Source: Aphrophora alni (Eukaryota; Arthropoda; Insecta; Hemiptera; Aphrophoridae). From it: a stretch of DNA of 64,000 bases. Within the stretch, counting starts at the first letter, position 1; the number at the start of each line of letters is the position of its first letter. Shown piece after piece: positions 12,396 through 24,269 of the stretch. The notes under the pieces are model-generated. The model worked only from the letters and a program-made list of their open reading frames with translations, made no database searches and was not told the DNA's origin. Made by a program: the position numbers and the translations under genes. The stretch is from assembly GCA_963513935.1 (NCBI GenBank), contig OY740769.1, forward strand, positions 34,189,120 to 34,253,119, given 5' to 3'.

Positions 12396-12504
12396 TCTTT
12401 TTATTTTGTTTCCACACAGAAACATGTAACTTTTTTAATTTTTTTTTGTGGTTTATAGGTAAAAACCATCTCAGTTATCACCGAATTAACAACAATTGAC
12501 GACA

Positions 12505-12665
12505 TAGTATAAGAAAAGAGACTCCTAGCATTCAAATACACAAATAGTGCCAGGGTCTGATAAGAAAGATGAAAAATGGGAATCTATTCCTAGCTTGATG
12601 ACGAAAGGTGTAGTTCGAGTTAGAGTACCCCGGAATTGCCACACTACCAATACTCAAAATTGTAC
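12505..12665 (+). repeat. Dispersed repeat R, copy 2
   Basis: Contains AAGAAAAGAGACTCCTAGCA, AAGAAAGATGAAAAATGGGA, GAAAGGTGTAG and TACCCCGGAATTGCCACACT, the framework of the R family. It is moderately diverged. Confidence 0.65.
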
Positions 12666-12949
12666 TAATGTAAGCCCCTGATGTACAGAAACAATTAAAT
12701 TGTTAAAATATAATAACGTTCGAAAACAAAATATTGATTAACGAATTATAAATTAAAAATAAAATAAACTTTGCATCTACAAAATGATTTCCCTTTAATT
12801 AAAACCTGTCAATGCTGGCAAGTCTTTTTTAACAACAAAAACAAATCAAAAAAATTAAATGAGGTTGTATAAATAATGAATTATTGAATACGGTGTTCTG
12901 TAATATTTTATATTGAGAACAAGATATATGATTTCTTCACATGATCTCA

Positions 12950-13065
12950 GACTAAAAACTAAAACGAGAGATCTACACAATACAACATGAAAATACGTGT
13001 AGATTCAGCAGAGTCCCTCAGAATTGCCAAGACCATACTATATAAGTGAGGCTACTGAGAGATAT
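12950..13065 (+). repeat. Dispersed repeat R, copy 3 (partial)
   Basis: GAGAGATCTAC, CGTGTAGATTCAGCAGAGTC and CAGAATTGCCAAGACC align with the R consensus read from the better copies. Confidence 0.45.
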
Positions 13066-13069
13066 ATTT

Positions 13070-15310
13070 TTTGCTAACTCGCTTGTCAGCAAACTAACGA
13101 ATTATCGAAATAGAAAATGGCACCTTGCATGAGACGAATGAAGATCTTGTTGCACTTCATACACAATGGGCATTTTGTATAAAAACATCTATGATATAGA
13201 CGGGAAGAAGGAAATTGAAGATGATATAAAGGTAGAAATGGAAATTTGGGCAGAAAAATCAGAACCAAAGAAGAGACATCTAATAATCGATTGGCATGTT
13301 CTTCACAAAGTTATGGTTAAACGTGGATAAGGGGGGTTCTTTTATACTAATTTGACTCCCATAAGAAATAAACAGATTAAAAACTTTTTTCCGTATAAGT
13401 GGGATAGAGGTAATTTAGGTTTAATAACAAATAATACATTGATGAGGAAATATGTACATTGTTTATGTTGTAGACAAAGTACGACCAACTTAGGCGAAAT
13501 ATCATTCTAATTTTCACAGTTACGTTGAGATTATATCTTGAAAATATCAAATCTTTAAAGTAACTGACCAGCTTCATCTCTTAACCAACTTCCATTGTTG
13601 TACGATTTGTAATATGGGGTAAAGGTAAAACTATATGTTAAATAAAATGCATAGGAAACATTTTGTAAATTCAATAATTTTAATTTTATAGAATTCTAAG
13701 GATAAAAATAATAATATAAAAAAGAGGTGTGTTTATTAACTGAATTGTAATATGTATCTGCACTATAGCTTATATAGGCCAAAGAAGCCCTTAATTTCAT
13801 TTATAGTTTATGACAACACAAAAGCTAGAGTTTTTCTAACTATTAAAAAAACTATGCAGTCAGATTTATATTCTAATGTTAACTTAAAATTATCCATGCC
13901 AATGCTATTTCTATTATTTTCAATCCTTTGAAAATTTTAGAAATTAATCATTGTTATGTAATGTAGTTTAGATTTGAACGATAAGGTAGAATGTTTTACA
14001 AATTTTCAGCTCCTTCAACCTTTGTCTAGGCCCAATGACCACAGTCTCCCCATCTACCTTTCCAAACTTCCACTGAAATTTATTTTGTATGCCAGGTGCG
14101 GTGTTTTGTTCTAATATGGATAAATTGATTGTTTTCTAATATTTCCCTCAGTCTGTGTTAAGCTGCCTCTTTTAGCCGTAGGCCTAACTGGTGGAGACTC
14201 GGCGAGTAGAAAATATTGTGATTTCCTTACACTCTATTATTATTTTATGTGATATTTGTACGTCACTTGATAATTAGATGTAATTAAAGTTTTAAAAAAC
14301 ACAATTAAATGTATTGGGTTGAAGGCAATGACCTAACAGCGTAACATGAACTAGATACCCAAGAAGTTGGTATCATGTTTCAATGTTATGCAATAAACTG
14401 AAAAAATGCACAACAAGTTTATTATGTTCTACAAGTATGTAACCTTGAACTTATCAAACTGTTTAAACTTTAAAAACCTTTTGATAATCAATTTTCTTTT
14501 ATTATTTCTCTAATATACAAAACATGTACAATAAACACTGCTTACATAGTTTTCTCTGTGTGACAGTCATCGGTTAGTAGTACATATATTCCTTCTAAGC
14601 TTAACAAAAATGTACGGAAAAAAATTGCATATAAAATTAAATCATTAGAGGTATATTAGTTTTTATGTTATACTAATTAGAAGATGTATGGCAAGATTCA
14701 AAATTCTTAACTGACAAATAAAAATGAAATTTTGAAACCAATAATTTGCAAATAATTTTTCTTTTAATTTATTGTCACATACTGTATTTATAAAAAAATT
14801 GCCATCAACTGTCTTTTGTTAAGATACGAAATCCAATATTTTAAAGAACTTGAAATTTTTTCCATTTATTATAACTTTTATTAAATTTATTTTTGTATAC
14901 TGTATTGTATACAGTATACTTTATTTTTGTAAATATTGTATGTATACTGATATATAGAAATAATCTATGAGATTTTTTATTTATTTTTTGTATTGGTAGC
15001 TACAAAAATCGAGTACTTGTGGACGTTATTTTACTTGGCAAATTCTACATAAAAAAATATTTTTGTTGTTGTTGTTTTTTAATCATTGTCAATTTCAATT
15101 GGGTTTCCCTGATCGTAGTAATAATATACTTCAAAATGAAACCTTATTTAGTCAAATTGTAACTGGGGGAAACTGGTCAAAGTTTTATATTGAGTCATAT
15201 AAGTAATTATAAAACACCTTAAAAAACATATACTATTACAATTTGTTTTATACTCCCATCACATAAACAATAAACTTAAAAATATTTGCAATTACTGTAC
15301 TGGTAAACAA
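13070..15310. other. Non-coding AT-rich region
   Basis: No Cys- or Gly-rich exon was found on either strand, although the dead exon 1 at 15317-15372 points into this region and its exon 2 would be expected here. The ORFs at 13086-13268 and 13377-13577 (minus) lack any supporting feature. Confidence 0.45.
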
Positions 15311-15316
15311 ATATAC

Positions 15317-15372
15317 CCGAATTAAAACGAAGAGTGCTTCATTTTACCGACTACAACTTGGATTGCTGCCTT
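15317..15372 (-). pseudogene. Dead signal-peptide exon of a family member
   Basis: On the minus strand this aligns with exon 1 of genes 1 to 5. It begins AAGGCAGCAATCCAA where the others begin ATGGCAGCAATCCAA, keeps GTTGTAGTC and CACTCTTCG, and ends at GTATAT where the intron donor should be. The start ATG has become AAG, the length is 56 instead of 54 bases (a frameshift), and TAA interrupts the last codons. Its upstream region is an intact-looking class-B block. No exon 2 was found. It makes the minus-strand partner of gene 3 and completes the divergent pair. Confidence 0.7.
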
Positions 15373-15580
15373 TTTGTTTCATTGTTCATATTGATCTAAG
15401 TGTACATGGTTTATATGGAATTAACCTTTTATATATGTAACCCTATATCGATATTACTCTCTATCCCAAATCACGTTCTCAATGTAGTTGTATAAATATA
15501 CTATGATGTTTTTATGAATTTAAGCACAGTGCACAGTTCCTTTTCACTTCCGTCTATTATCAAAATGAAATATAATAATT
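15373..15580 (-). promoter_or_regulatory. Relic class-B promoter
   Basis: Minus-strand words GTGCACTGTGCTTAAATTCA, GTGATTTGGGATAGAGAG, TAATATCGATATAGGGTTAC and TATATAAAAGG match the class-B blocks of genes 1 and 5 in order and spacing. The TATA-like site survives, but the downstream exon is dead. Confidence 0.65.
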
Positions 15581-15814
15581 ATTAGAACATAGTTTCTTGA
15601 TATAAAGTCGTTTAATTATATTAAATATAAGTATATTAACATTTGAGACACTTTAGTAAAGTTGTTAATATGTTTAATTTGAATATTTGTGGCAATAGAG
15701 AAACAATTTCAAATTAATAAATCATTATACGTAATTACATGCAAGTTATAATAAAGGTATTAAAGAGTAGTTATTGAGTAATAAAATTAATGTATAACAT
15801 ATAACTAAATACGT

Positions 15815-17450
15815 ACCATTTGAAGTAAGTTTAATATTAAATAAAGTTCTATTAAACACATAACCAACACTCAGAAACCAAAAAATGTCGGAGTTATCGC
15901 CTTAGAGAATTTGAAGTAAGTTTAATATTAAATAAAGTTCCCACAATGTTGCACGGACTTACACACCTATACACATAACCAACGCCTCAGAAACCAAAAA
16001 ATGTCGGAGTTATCGCCTTAGAGAATTTGAAGTAAGTTTATTATAAAATAAAGTTCCCACAATGTTGCACGGACTTACACACCTATACACATAACCAACG
16101 CCTCAGAAACCAAAAAATGTCGGAGTTATCGCCTTAGAGAATTTGAAGTAAGTTTAATATTAAATAAAGTTCCCACAATGTTGCACGAACTTACACACCT
16201 ATACACATAACCAACGTCTAAGAAACCAAAAAAATATTATTAAAAAAATGTCGGAGTTATCGCCTTAGGGAATTTGTAGTAAGCTTAATATTAAATAAAG
16301 TTCCTACAATGATGCACGGACTTACACACCTATACACATAACAAACGCCTCAAAAACCAAAAAACATTCTTAAAAAAATGTCGGAGTTATCGTCTTAGGG
16401 AATTTGAAGTAAGTTTAATATTAAATAAAGTTCCCACAATGTTGCACGGACTTACACACCTATACACATAACCAACGCCTCAGAAACCAAAAAAATATTA
16501 TTAAAAAAATGTCGGAGTTATCGTCTTAGGGAATTTGTAGTAAGTTTAATATTAAATAAAGTTCCCACAATGTTGCACGGACTTACACAACTATACACAT
16601 AACCAACGCCTCAGAAACCAAAAAAATATTATTAAAAAAATGTCGGAGTTATCGTCTTAGGGAATTTGTAGTAAGTTTAATATTAAATAAAGTTCCCACA
16701 ATGTTGCACGGACTTACACACCTATACACATAACCAACGCCACAGAAACCAAAAAACATTCTTAAAAAAATGTCGGAGTTATCGTCTTAGCGAATTTGAA
16801 GTAAGTTTAATATTAAATAAAGTTCCCACAATGTTGCACGGACTTACACAACTATACACATAACCAACGCCTCAGAAACCAAAAAAATATTATTAAAAAA
16901 ATGTCGGAGTTATCGTCTTAGGGAATTTGTAGTAAGTTTAATATTAAATAAAGTTCCCACAATGTTGCACGGACTTACACAACTATACACATAACCAACG
17001 CCACAGAAACCAAAAAACATTCTTAAAAAAATGTCGGAGTTATCGTCTTAGGGAATTTGAAGTAAGTTTAATATTAAATAAAGTTCCCACAATGTTGCAC
17101 GGACTTACACAACTATACACATAACCAACGCCTCAGAAACCAAAAAACATTCTTAAAAAAATGTCGGAGTTATCGTCTTCGGGAATTTGAAGTAAGTTTA
17201 ATATTAAATAAAGTTCCCACAATGTTGCACGGACTTACACAACTATACACATAACCAACGCCTCAGAAACCAAAAAAATATTATTAAAAAAATGTCGGAG
17301 TTATCGTCTTAGGGAATTTGTAGTAAGTTTAATATTAAATAAAGTTCCCACAATGTTGCACGGACTTACACACCTATACACATAACCAACGCCTCAGAAA
17401 CCAAAAAGGGTTCTTATAAAAATGTTGGAGTTATCGTCTTAGGGAATTGA
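15815..17450. repeat. Tandem array, unit about 118-131 bp, about 13 copies
   Basis: The unit contains AGTAAGTTTAATATTAAATA, GTTCCCACAATGTTGCACGG, ACTTACACACCTATACACAT, AACCAACGCCTCAGAAACC and TGTCGGAGTTATCG. Early units are shorter. Later units carry an extra A-rich block (ATATTATTAAAAAAA or CATTCTTAAAAAAA) before TGTCGGAG. The first copy lacks the central part. The array lies in the spacer between the dead class-B promoter and gene 3. There is no ORF. Confidence 0.92.
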
Positions 17451-17639
17451 CCGGCATTACAACTTATACATATTGTTGCAAAACTTCTAATTTACTGTTT
17501 CACAATTGATTTTTTAAATTAGAAATCGATCAAATGTATGAATTTAAAATACACACAAATAATGGAGTTAAATTATAAAAAATTGAGGATAACTTTTATT
17601 AATTTTTTATAATAACCATATTTTTAAGAAGACACATCT

Positions 17640-17875
17640 AATCTGTGTTTTGCTTACAGTGCATGTAACTTATCTGTGATAACAAACACAAAGATGCACC
17701 TGTGGATAACATCAAGGAAGTTGTATTGTGTCTAATCTTATAGCTTCCTGTTACAATCAAAATGAAACAATACGAACGTGCAAAACCAAAAATAAGCGGT
17801 CAATGTAATATTGTATAAAAGTGTGAGCTATATTTATACCTGGTACACTTGCAACAAAGTTAGCAAAGAATCAAA
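17640..17875 (+). promoter_or_regulatory. Class-A promoter of gene 3
   Basis: TATAAAA is at 17814-17820, followed by ACCTGGTACACTTGC about 25-40 bases later and a leader CAACAAAGTTAGCAAAGAATC. Upstream are TCTGTGTTTTGCTTACAG, GTGGATAACATCAAGG, TTCCTGTTACAATCA, GAAACAATACGAACGTGCAA, closely matching genes 2 and 4. Confidence 0.78.
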
Positions 17876-20800
17876 ATGGCAGCAATCCAAAGAATAATCT
17901 GTGCTTTGGCACTCTTCGCTTTCATCCAGGTATGTTTTTTAAAGACTAATCTTAAATACATGAGAATACATTTTCATGTTGTGGAGTGACTTTTTTCTAC
18001 ACATATTTTATGCTTACTAATTATAGTACATTTTTATGCTTATAGGCTAATAGTTAATTCAGACTTTTTCTGTTAAACTCTTTTGCTTAGTAAAAAGCTA
18101 ATATCTATTTTTCCTGCGTTTTAACGATTGAGTACGACAATCAAAATTAAAAAATAAATAAATAACAACTTGATTACTATTTGTTTTTATACCAAAACTA
18201 AGCATCAATATTCATACTGTCAAAAGTCCAAACGATGTATTCTATTTATATGTGTTTTCTATCATTTCTTTCTTTTGAATAATATTTATATACTATTTAA
18301 CCAATGTAGAGGCGAAAAAATCTACGTTCAAAAGGATAAACCTAAAAGAGTTTTATTTGAGTTATGACAGAAAAATGAGGAATGAAAGAAATTAATAGTA
18401 TTTGCTTTAGTAACTTATTTAAATTGTAGTTATATTTTACGCTAGGTTTATTACATGTGTTGTTTCTTAAATGTCAACTCTATTATTTTATATCATGCAC
18501 GTTATACAAATAAAAAGAAATTTCAAATAACTTTTACAGTTAATATCGGAAATAATTTTTTGTATCAAACATACAGTGATTAACACTTTTAATAGTAAAC
18601 TATTAATCTGCCAAACATAATTTATCAAGAAGAAAGTTTTTCATCTTACGTTTTTCTTTCTTTGGTTTAAGTGCTCAGAATTTCCTCTAGTAATATTATT
18701 ATCGCCAAATATTTGTCATTATTGATTTATGTGATGTATTCTTCAACTTATAATATTAACCCCCCCCCTTATATCCAGTAAATATATATTATGTAAACTC
18801 TATATTTAACTCTAATCCCCATTTTCTGTTCTTACCCAGACGATTCTATTTCCTTTAAAACTTGACCTAAACGTTTCTTTAAATTTGTTCAAATATAATT
18901 AACATTGGTGCATTAAAATTACTAATGTATATTTCACTGACAAAGAAATGCCTCCTCCTTTCCCTCAACGCCTTTATACCCCAATTCAAAGTTAAACAGT
19001 TTTCTACGCAGTGCATTGAGGTTTTGTCGACATTCTCAAACAAAGTTGGATCTTATGTTAGTGTCTACAAATGCTTTAATCGCTGTCGTCCGTGTAGATA
19101 TGAATTAGGGTTTTCATAAAAGCCTACTTCATATTCTCTTAAACACAGTTACTCATGACCATACCTCAACCTACTGACCAAAACGGTGGCATACTGTCCC
19201 GAGGAAATCGACCTCTTCAACCCCAATTTCAACCCATATACTCCAGCACCAGTGGTTTCTTGGTCTACATCATTCTGTAGTAAGGTCGAAAAAATTCCGT
19301 TTGGAAATGGTAGTTTGAATGGGTTAAAAGAATTTATGTGTCATCTATTTTGGTCAATATTGCCTATCTGGTTTGTTATCAGCACGTCATTCCTAGTTGG
19401 ATACCTATAGGGAATATCTACCCTCTTTTCCCATTTACGTTTCTGACCAATGAGTCTGGAATGTTTGACCTGAGTAAAACTTCGACCGTTTCATTCCTAG
19501 TATCTGTATAGTCCTGTTTGGGCCTATAATAAACTTCAACTGAATATTAAAAAATGTTGCGTCATGTCATATTATAGAGTAATACAGCCTTCAATTCATA
19601 ATTATAACATTGATATGCAGTCGTTGAATACGGTTGATAAGTTCAAGGATTTGGGGGTTCTTATGTCACAAGATTTGTCTTTTAGTTCTCATATTGTTAA
19701 TATAGTAAAAAGAGCTTACTCCCCTTTATTTATTTGTCGGTTGGGAAGTGATTTTAAGTATATTATCGTACTTAAAGTTTTATTTAATAGTCTAGTTAGA
19801 TCAGGGTTGGAATTTGATAGAATTGTTTGGTCTCCATCAGCAAAATATTATATTAATATGATAGAGAAGGTCCAGAAAAGATATTTGCGTGTGTTGTTCT
19901 ATAAAAAATTTGGATTTAATAACTCACAAATTTGTGTGATAAGGTATAGGGAATTTTTGAGGGTATTTGAAGTCAATTCTTTGACAGTCAGGAGAAATCT
20001 GTTGAAGTTGTGTTTCTTGAGAGGAGTTATGTGTGGCGTGATTGAGGGTCCTGAGAGCCTGAGACAAGTATGCTGGTATGTTCCACCTTGCGGGATAAGA
20101 ATCAGACGACCACTCTACCAGGAGCGCGTTAGAACCAATTCTCATGAGTCGTCGCTGCTGAACTCGACGATTGCTCTGTATAATGTAGTCGCTCATAGGG
20201 TGGATGTTTCCTGGGGATTGTCGAGGTTTTCGTAGGGAAACTTTGGCTGTATTAAACCAACTTTGGTTTTAGATTTGCGAGTTTTGGTGGAGATCAACAA
20301 TTGTAAAATGTTAGTTTTTATGTTTTTACTTATTTTCATTAGTATATATGATTTAATATTAGTATATTAGTAATTGTGTATTTGGTTGTTTTACTTTTCC
20401 TTTTGATTTGACTTTTACTTTTGGATTGTTAATTATTTTATAGTTTAGGCAGACTTAGTTATTTTGTTATATATGGCACCCCAGTAATTGGGTTTTAACC
20501 TGTTGGGACTGCTTTTGCAACATAGTTAATCTTGTATTTTATCTGTTATAAAAATTGTTGCAATAAATTTATTCTATTCTATAAGACTCGGCATTAGATT
20601 AAGAGTTATTTATGTAGGTTTGAGTAAACGTACGATCACGGGTTGGATATTATTATTATAAACTTGTAACAATCCAATGCACTTGTATCTGTTCTTCTAA
20701 ACTGAACCAATGTTTTTATATTTGACTACAGGTATCGTATGCATGCTATAATGGAGGATACGGAAGCTATGGAGGATACAGAGGTTATGGAGGATACGAC

Positions 20801-21031
20801 AGTGGATATGGCTGTGATTGTTGCTGTGATTGCTGTTGTGATCCTACCACTATCACGATAATAGAGACCTGCGCACCTTCTTGTTGTTGCTGCGAACCTG
20901 TACCATGTTGTAGTGGTTTTGATCCTTGTGACTGTGGAGGATACAACGGTGGATATGGATATGGTGGAAACGGATATGGTGCATACGGATATGGTGGACT
21001 TGGATATGGTGGATATCGATATGGTTATTAA
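17876..21031 (+). CDS. Gene 3: secreted Cys/Gly/Tyr-rich small protein (two exons)
   Basis: CDS = join of 17876-17929 and 20732-21031, 117 residues. Exon 1 gives MAAIQRIICALALFAFIQ; the donor is CAG/GTATGT, the acceptor GACTACAG, and the intron is phase 0 and 2802 bp long, enlarged by a LINE. Exon 2 begins VSYACYNGG, then a Gly-Gly-Tyr stretch. A duplicated core CDCCCDCCCDP follows (46-56), then TTITIIETC, CCCCEPVPCC, and a long Gly/Tyr tail (87-117) ending YRYGY. Seventeen Cys are in exon 2. AATAAA is at 21147-21152. It has the longest Gly-Tyr tail of the set and is the nearest relative of gene 2. A frame-shifted minus ORF at 20853-21113 is a shadow. Confidence 0.88.
18925..19499 (+). other. 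Unassigned intronic sequence upstream of the LINE
   Basis: Two open frames (18925-19119, 19186-19410) have no recognisable domain. The base composition is richer than the surrounding intron, which suggests older transposon sequence. No function is proposed. Confidence 0.3.
19500..20582 (+). mobile_element. 5'-truncated LINE, reverse transcriptase C-terminal part
   Basis: The frame is open from about 19501 to 20235. It reads LQLNIKKCCVMSYYR, KFKDLGVLMSQDLSFSSHI, FNSLVRSGLEFDRIVWSPS and IEKVQKRYLRVLF, all typical of the thumb and C-terminal region of Jockey/CR1-type LINE reverse transcriptases (established family pattern). The catalytic FADD box is upstream and missing. The 3' end has a hairpin (ACCCCAGTAATTGGGTT) and a tail CAATAAATTTATTCTATTC. 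It sits in the sense orientation in the intron of gene 3. Confidence 0.82.
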
Positions 21032-21159
21032 ATTTGTATATATATCTTTTCATTTGTAACTTTTTAAACTCAAAAATGTAAACAGAGATAAATACAATAA
21101 CCAAAGAATACAAATAATTTTGTTTTTGTACAATTTTGAAATTGAAAATAAAACTAATA

Positions 21160-22535
21160 ATTTACTTAGAAAGTAAGTGTCTTATATAATTCTTATATAA
21201 GTGATAACTTTCTTTTCACCTGAAATATATAATTCTTTTCAAACACTTTAAACCTAAATTAAAACGACTACATAAAAAATCAACTTTAAATACTAAAAGT
21301 TACTTATCCGTATTCAAATAAATATCAGTACTTTGAATATCAAAACTAATTTATACAGGAATGAAATAAAATACCTCTGTTTTTTTTAAAAAAAATACTC
21401 CTGTGTGACATTTAGATACATGATGTTATATTGAATATGATACAAAACAATGGGCAAGATTGGCGAACATTTTATTGTCTGAGGTGTAGAGGATTCAATT
21501 ATAAAGAAATAAATTAAGGATTTGGTATTAATAAAATAAATAAACATAAAATTATAGAATGAAAAATTAAAATACATAATAATTACTTCCTTAAAAAAAT
21601 AATTAAACATAATTTTAATGTTACAATTTTCTGCTAATATATCAAATATATTTCATGAAAATAGTAAAATTCGTGGTTAGGTTTATCCAATGAAAATTAA
21701 AACTAAAGTTAATGAAATGTGTTGTTTATGACTTAACTTTTCACAGGTCGTAATTAATATTAAAAGATGATACAACCGATGGAAAACCAAGATGAGGTCA
21801 ATGTTGAAAATTCTTTGAATTAGAACTCACGATTAAGGCTATAGAATCACACAATTTAAAATAAATTAAATTTGATCTAAATTCCATCTATTAAGATCCT
21901 CCTTATCGGAAACGTTGTCATTTGAGACCATGAAATATCCTCCGATCTTACTCATGTCAGTAATTTGACACCATCCTTCGAAAATATTCCTATTGAAGGA
22001 ACGATGGTTATTTCATAACTCATCATTTTTGTCTTAAATGTATTTAGTATCTATATTTTAATAAGAAATAAAAACTTTTAAATTTACTTAATTTAAATGT
22101 TTATTTTTTTATGGCAGAATTATTAGACAGTTTCGTTTTACTAAAAAAACAAAAAAAAAGGTTGGTAAATTTCTAAAAAAGTCGGAAGCTTTTTAAATTA
22201 AAAAAAAAAGAAGTTTTGGATATAATTTATTGTTTGTAAGTGATAATTGGTTATTAATAATAACGTCAGATAACATTTTAATTTGTGAAGCTTTAAAATA
22301 AGTTTTAAATGGTATTCAAATGTGATTTATATTATGAAAATTAGAGAGTTAAATTAAAAAAAGAGAATTTTAAATCTACATAAAGTCAAAAGTAGAAATA
22401 AATAATTAATTGTTCTGGTAAATGACGTTTTGGTTAAATTCGTCAAGTACCTACATTAGATTTTACTATTCACTAGCTATGGATTTTATGTAAAAAATAC
22501 CGGGATTAATTTTCAAACGGAAACTGTTTGAAACG
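21160..22535. other. 3' flank of gene 3, non-coding
   Basis: AT-rich with homopolymer A/T tracts; the ORF at 21386-21610 (minus) is not supported. Confidence 0.45.
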
Positions 22536-22539
22536 GTTT

Positions 22540-24260
22540 TTTGGTTGCTATACCTTATCTTATGTGTAAATTTTCTTCTTTTTCAATTGCGGGGTCTTTG
22601 CACATCGGCCACAAGAGCTTATTGAGCTTCCGAATAGAAATATATGGTTTGATAACGCTTCACATTACTAGAAAGTCCCATCAGCTCCATGCATTTCAGG
22701 TTAAGGTTATTTTGTGGTTTGTCTGCTCCTCTTCCAAAGATCCGAGAGTGCCTATCCTTACGCTATCGAATAAATGCCATTTACAGTCCATATTTCCAGC
22801 AAAGAGGCTCCCCAGCGTATGTGCTTATCCTGTATATACATTTTATCAGATGGCAATGCCCCATAGCCCACCACACCACCCTTCTTATATTGTTTCTGAT
22901 TAACGAGAAATGGCCAAATTCAATTTGCTTAGAGAGGAAGGGGCGTGAATAAGATTTTTCATATCATTAAATCTGAGATACTCCTCTACCACCTTTGATA
23001 GGCGGCACATCAACACATTCATTCCCAGTTATCCTATTAAATCTAAAAATACAACAAAGCGTAACATTGATGACCTCCCCCCCCGCTGTTGACGTTTTGA
23101 AAGGCGGCACATCAACACATTCATTCTCAGTTATCCTATTAAGTCCGAAAATACAACAAAGCGTAACATTGTTGACCTCCCCCTCCCGCTGTTGACGCTT
23201 TGATAGGCGGCACATCAACACATTCATTCTCAGTTATCCTATTAAGTCCGAAAATACAACAAAGCGTAACATTTTTGACCTCCCCCCGCTGTTGACGTTT
23301 TGATAGGCGGCACGTCAACACATTCATTCCCAGTTATCCTATTAAATCCAAAAATACAACAAAGCGTAAGATTGTTGACCTCCCCCTCCCCTCGCTGTTG
23401 ACGCTTTGATAACCGGCACATCTACACATTCATTCCACTGAACGTAGTAAGTCCAGGCACCCAGTAAAGCGTAACATTGTGACCCCCGTTGTTTAGCTTT
23501 GGTAGTCGGCATATCTACAAAATCATTAGCACTGATCCAGGAACCAACAAAGCGTAATATTGTGGACCTCCTTCCCCTCAATTTTGAAGTTATTATGAGA
23601 CAATTCCATTCTAACTTTGACTAGAATTTGTTAGAATCCAAGTCTTTCAAAGCTATATAACTGTCTGTATAGATACGTATATCCTTATCCTTGTTTAGAA
23701 GTTTCCAGTTTTCTCGGACACATTTCATTAAAGCTGTTATATCTATGGGAAACACTGTTGGCTACTTCTCCATCGACAGGACATATTCCTGCTTATGTCT
23801 GCCGTTTCTACTCTTTGTTTAAAGACTCTGTGGACCATTCACCCTCTTCCTCTAGCTATTCCTTACGGTTGAATATTACCATTGTAAATGGTTTTAAGGA
23901 GGAATACTGAACCTTCATACTTATTGTAGAATTTCTCGTGACAAATATTATTCAGGAGTATCTAGGATGACCTTACACTTCCATAGTCCCTCACATTGTA
24001 GGCGAATTGCACTTCACTTTGCCACTATCGTTATGAGAGATTCAGTAGGAGGATATTAACGTAACAGTCCAGGTCCTGTATTAATCCCTCCTGCAACTAC
24101 AATACATGCTAGGTGCTGAATTCACCACAGTATTGCCGTTGATTATTGTCATGAACCATCAAAACATTGTGAATGCAGTAGCTCATTGTTATCAACTAGT
24201 TCATCTGCATATATCAATACCGAGGATGTAACAAGGACTAACTTTAAGTAGTTAGTAAAT
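22540..24260 (-). mobile_element. Decayed LINE: RNase H domain and C-terminal region
   Basis: On the minus strand, the upstream part (about 23780-23590) reads SVFPIDITALMKCVRENW and then DIRIYTDSYIALKDL. This is the RNase H pattern of RT-RNase H LINEs (family form VF.AEI.AI..C and I.SDSQAALKAL). The downstream part (22960-22540) reads AMGHCHLIKCIYRIST and EPLCWKYGL, resembling the TGHC.L...L...G and Cys-rich C-terminal region of such elements. Stops and frameshifts interrupt it. The two parts are separated by a tandem array that itself derives from the RNase H end. Confidence 0.65.
22975..23585 (-). repeat. Tandem amplification (about 100-bp unit, 6-7 copies) of a LINE RNase H segment
   Basis: On the plus strand each unit has GGCGGCACATCAACACATTC, CAGTTATCCTATTAA, ACAACAAAGCGTAACATTG and GACCTCCCCC, with a C-tract of variable length. 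On the minus strand the units translate as VTLCCIFG.NRITGNECVD or, in one less altered copy, VTLYWVPG. This is the V.L.WVPGH.GI.GNE..D stretch that ends LINE RNase H domains. ORFs called on both strands here are this repeat. Confidence 0.8.
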
Positions 24261-24269
24261 AAGTAACTA

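Noticed and set aside
22541..22903. 120-residue plus-strand ORF
   Set aside because: The opposite strand carries recognisable LINE C-terminal motifs, so the ORF is incidental.
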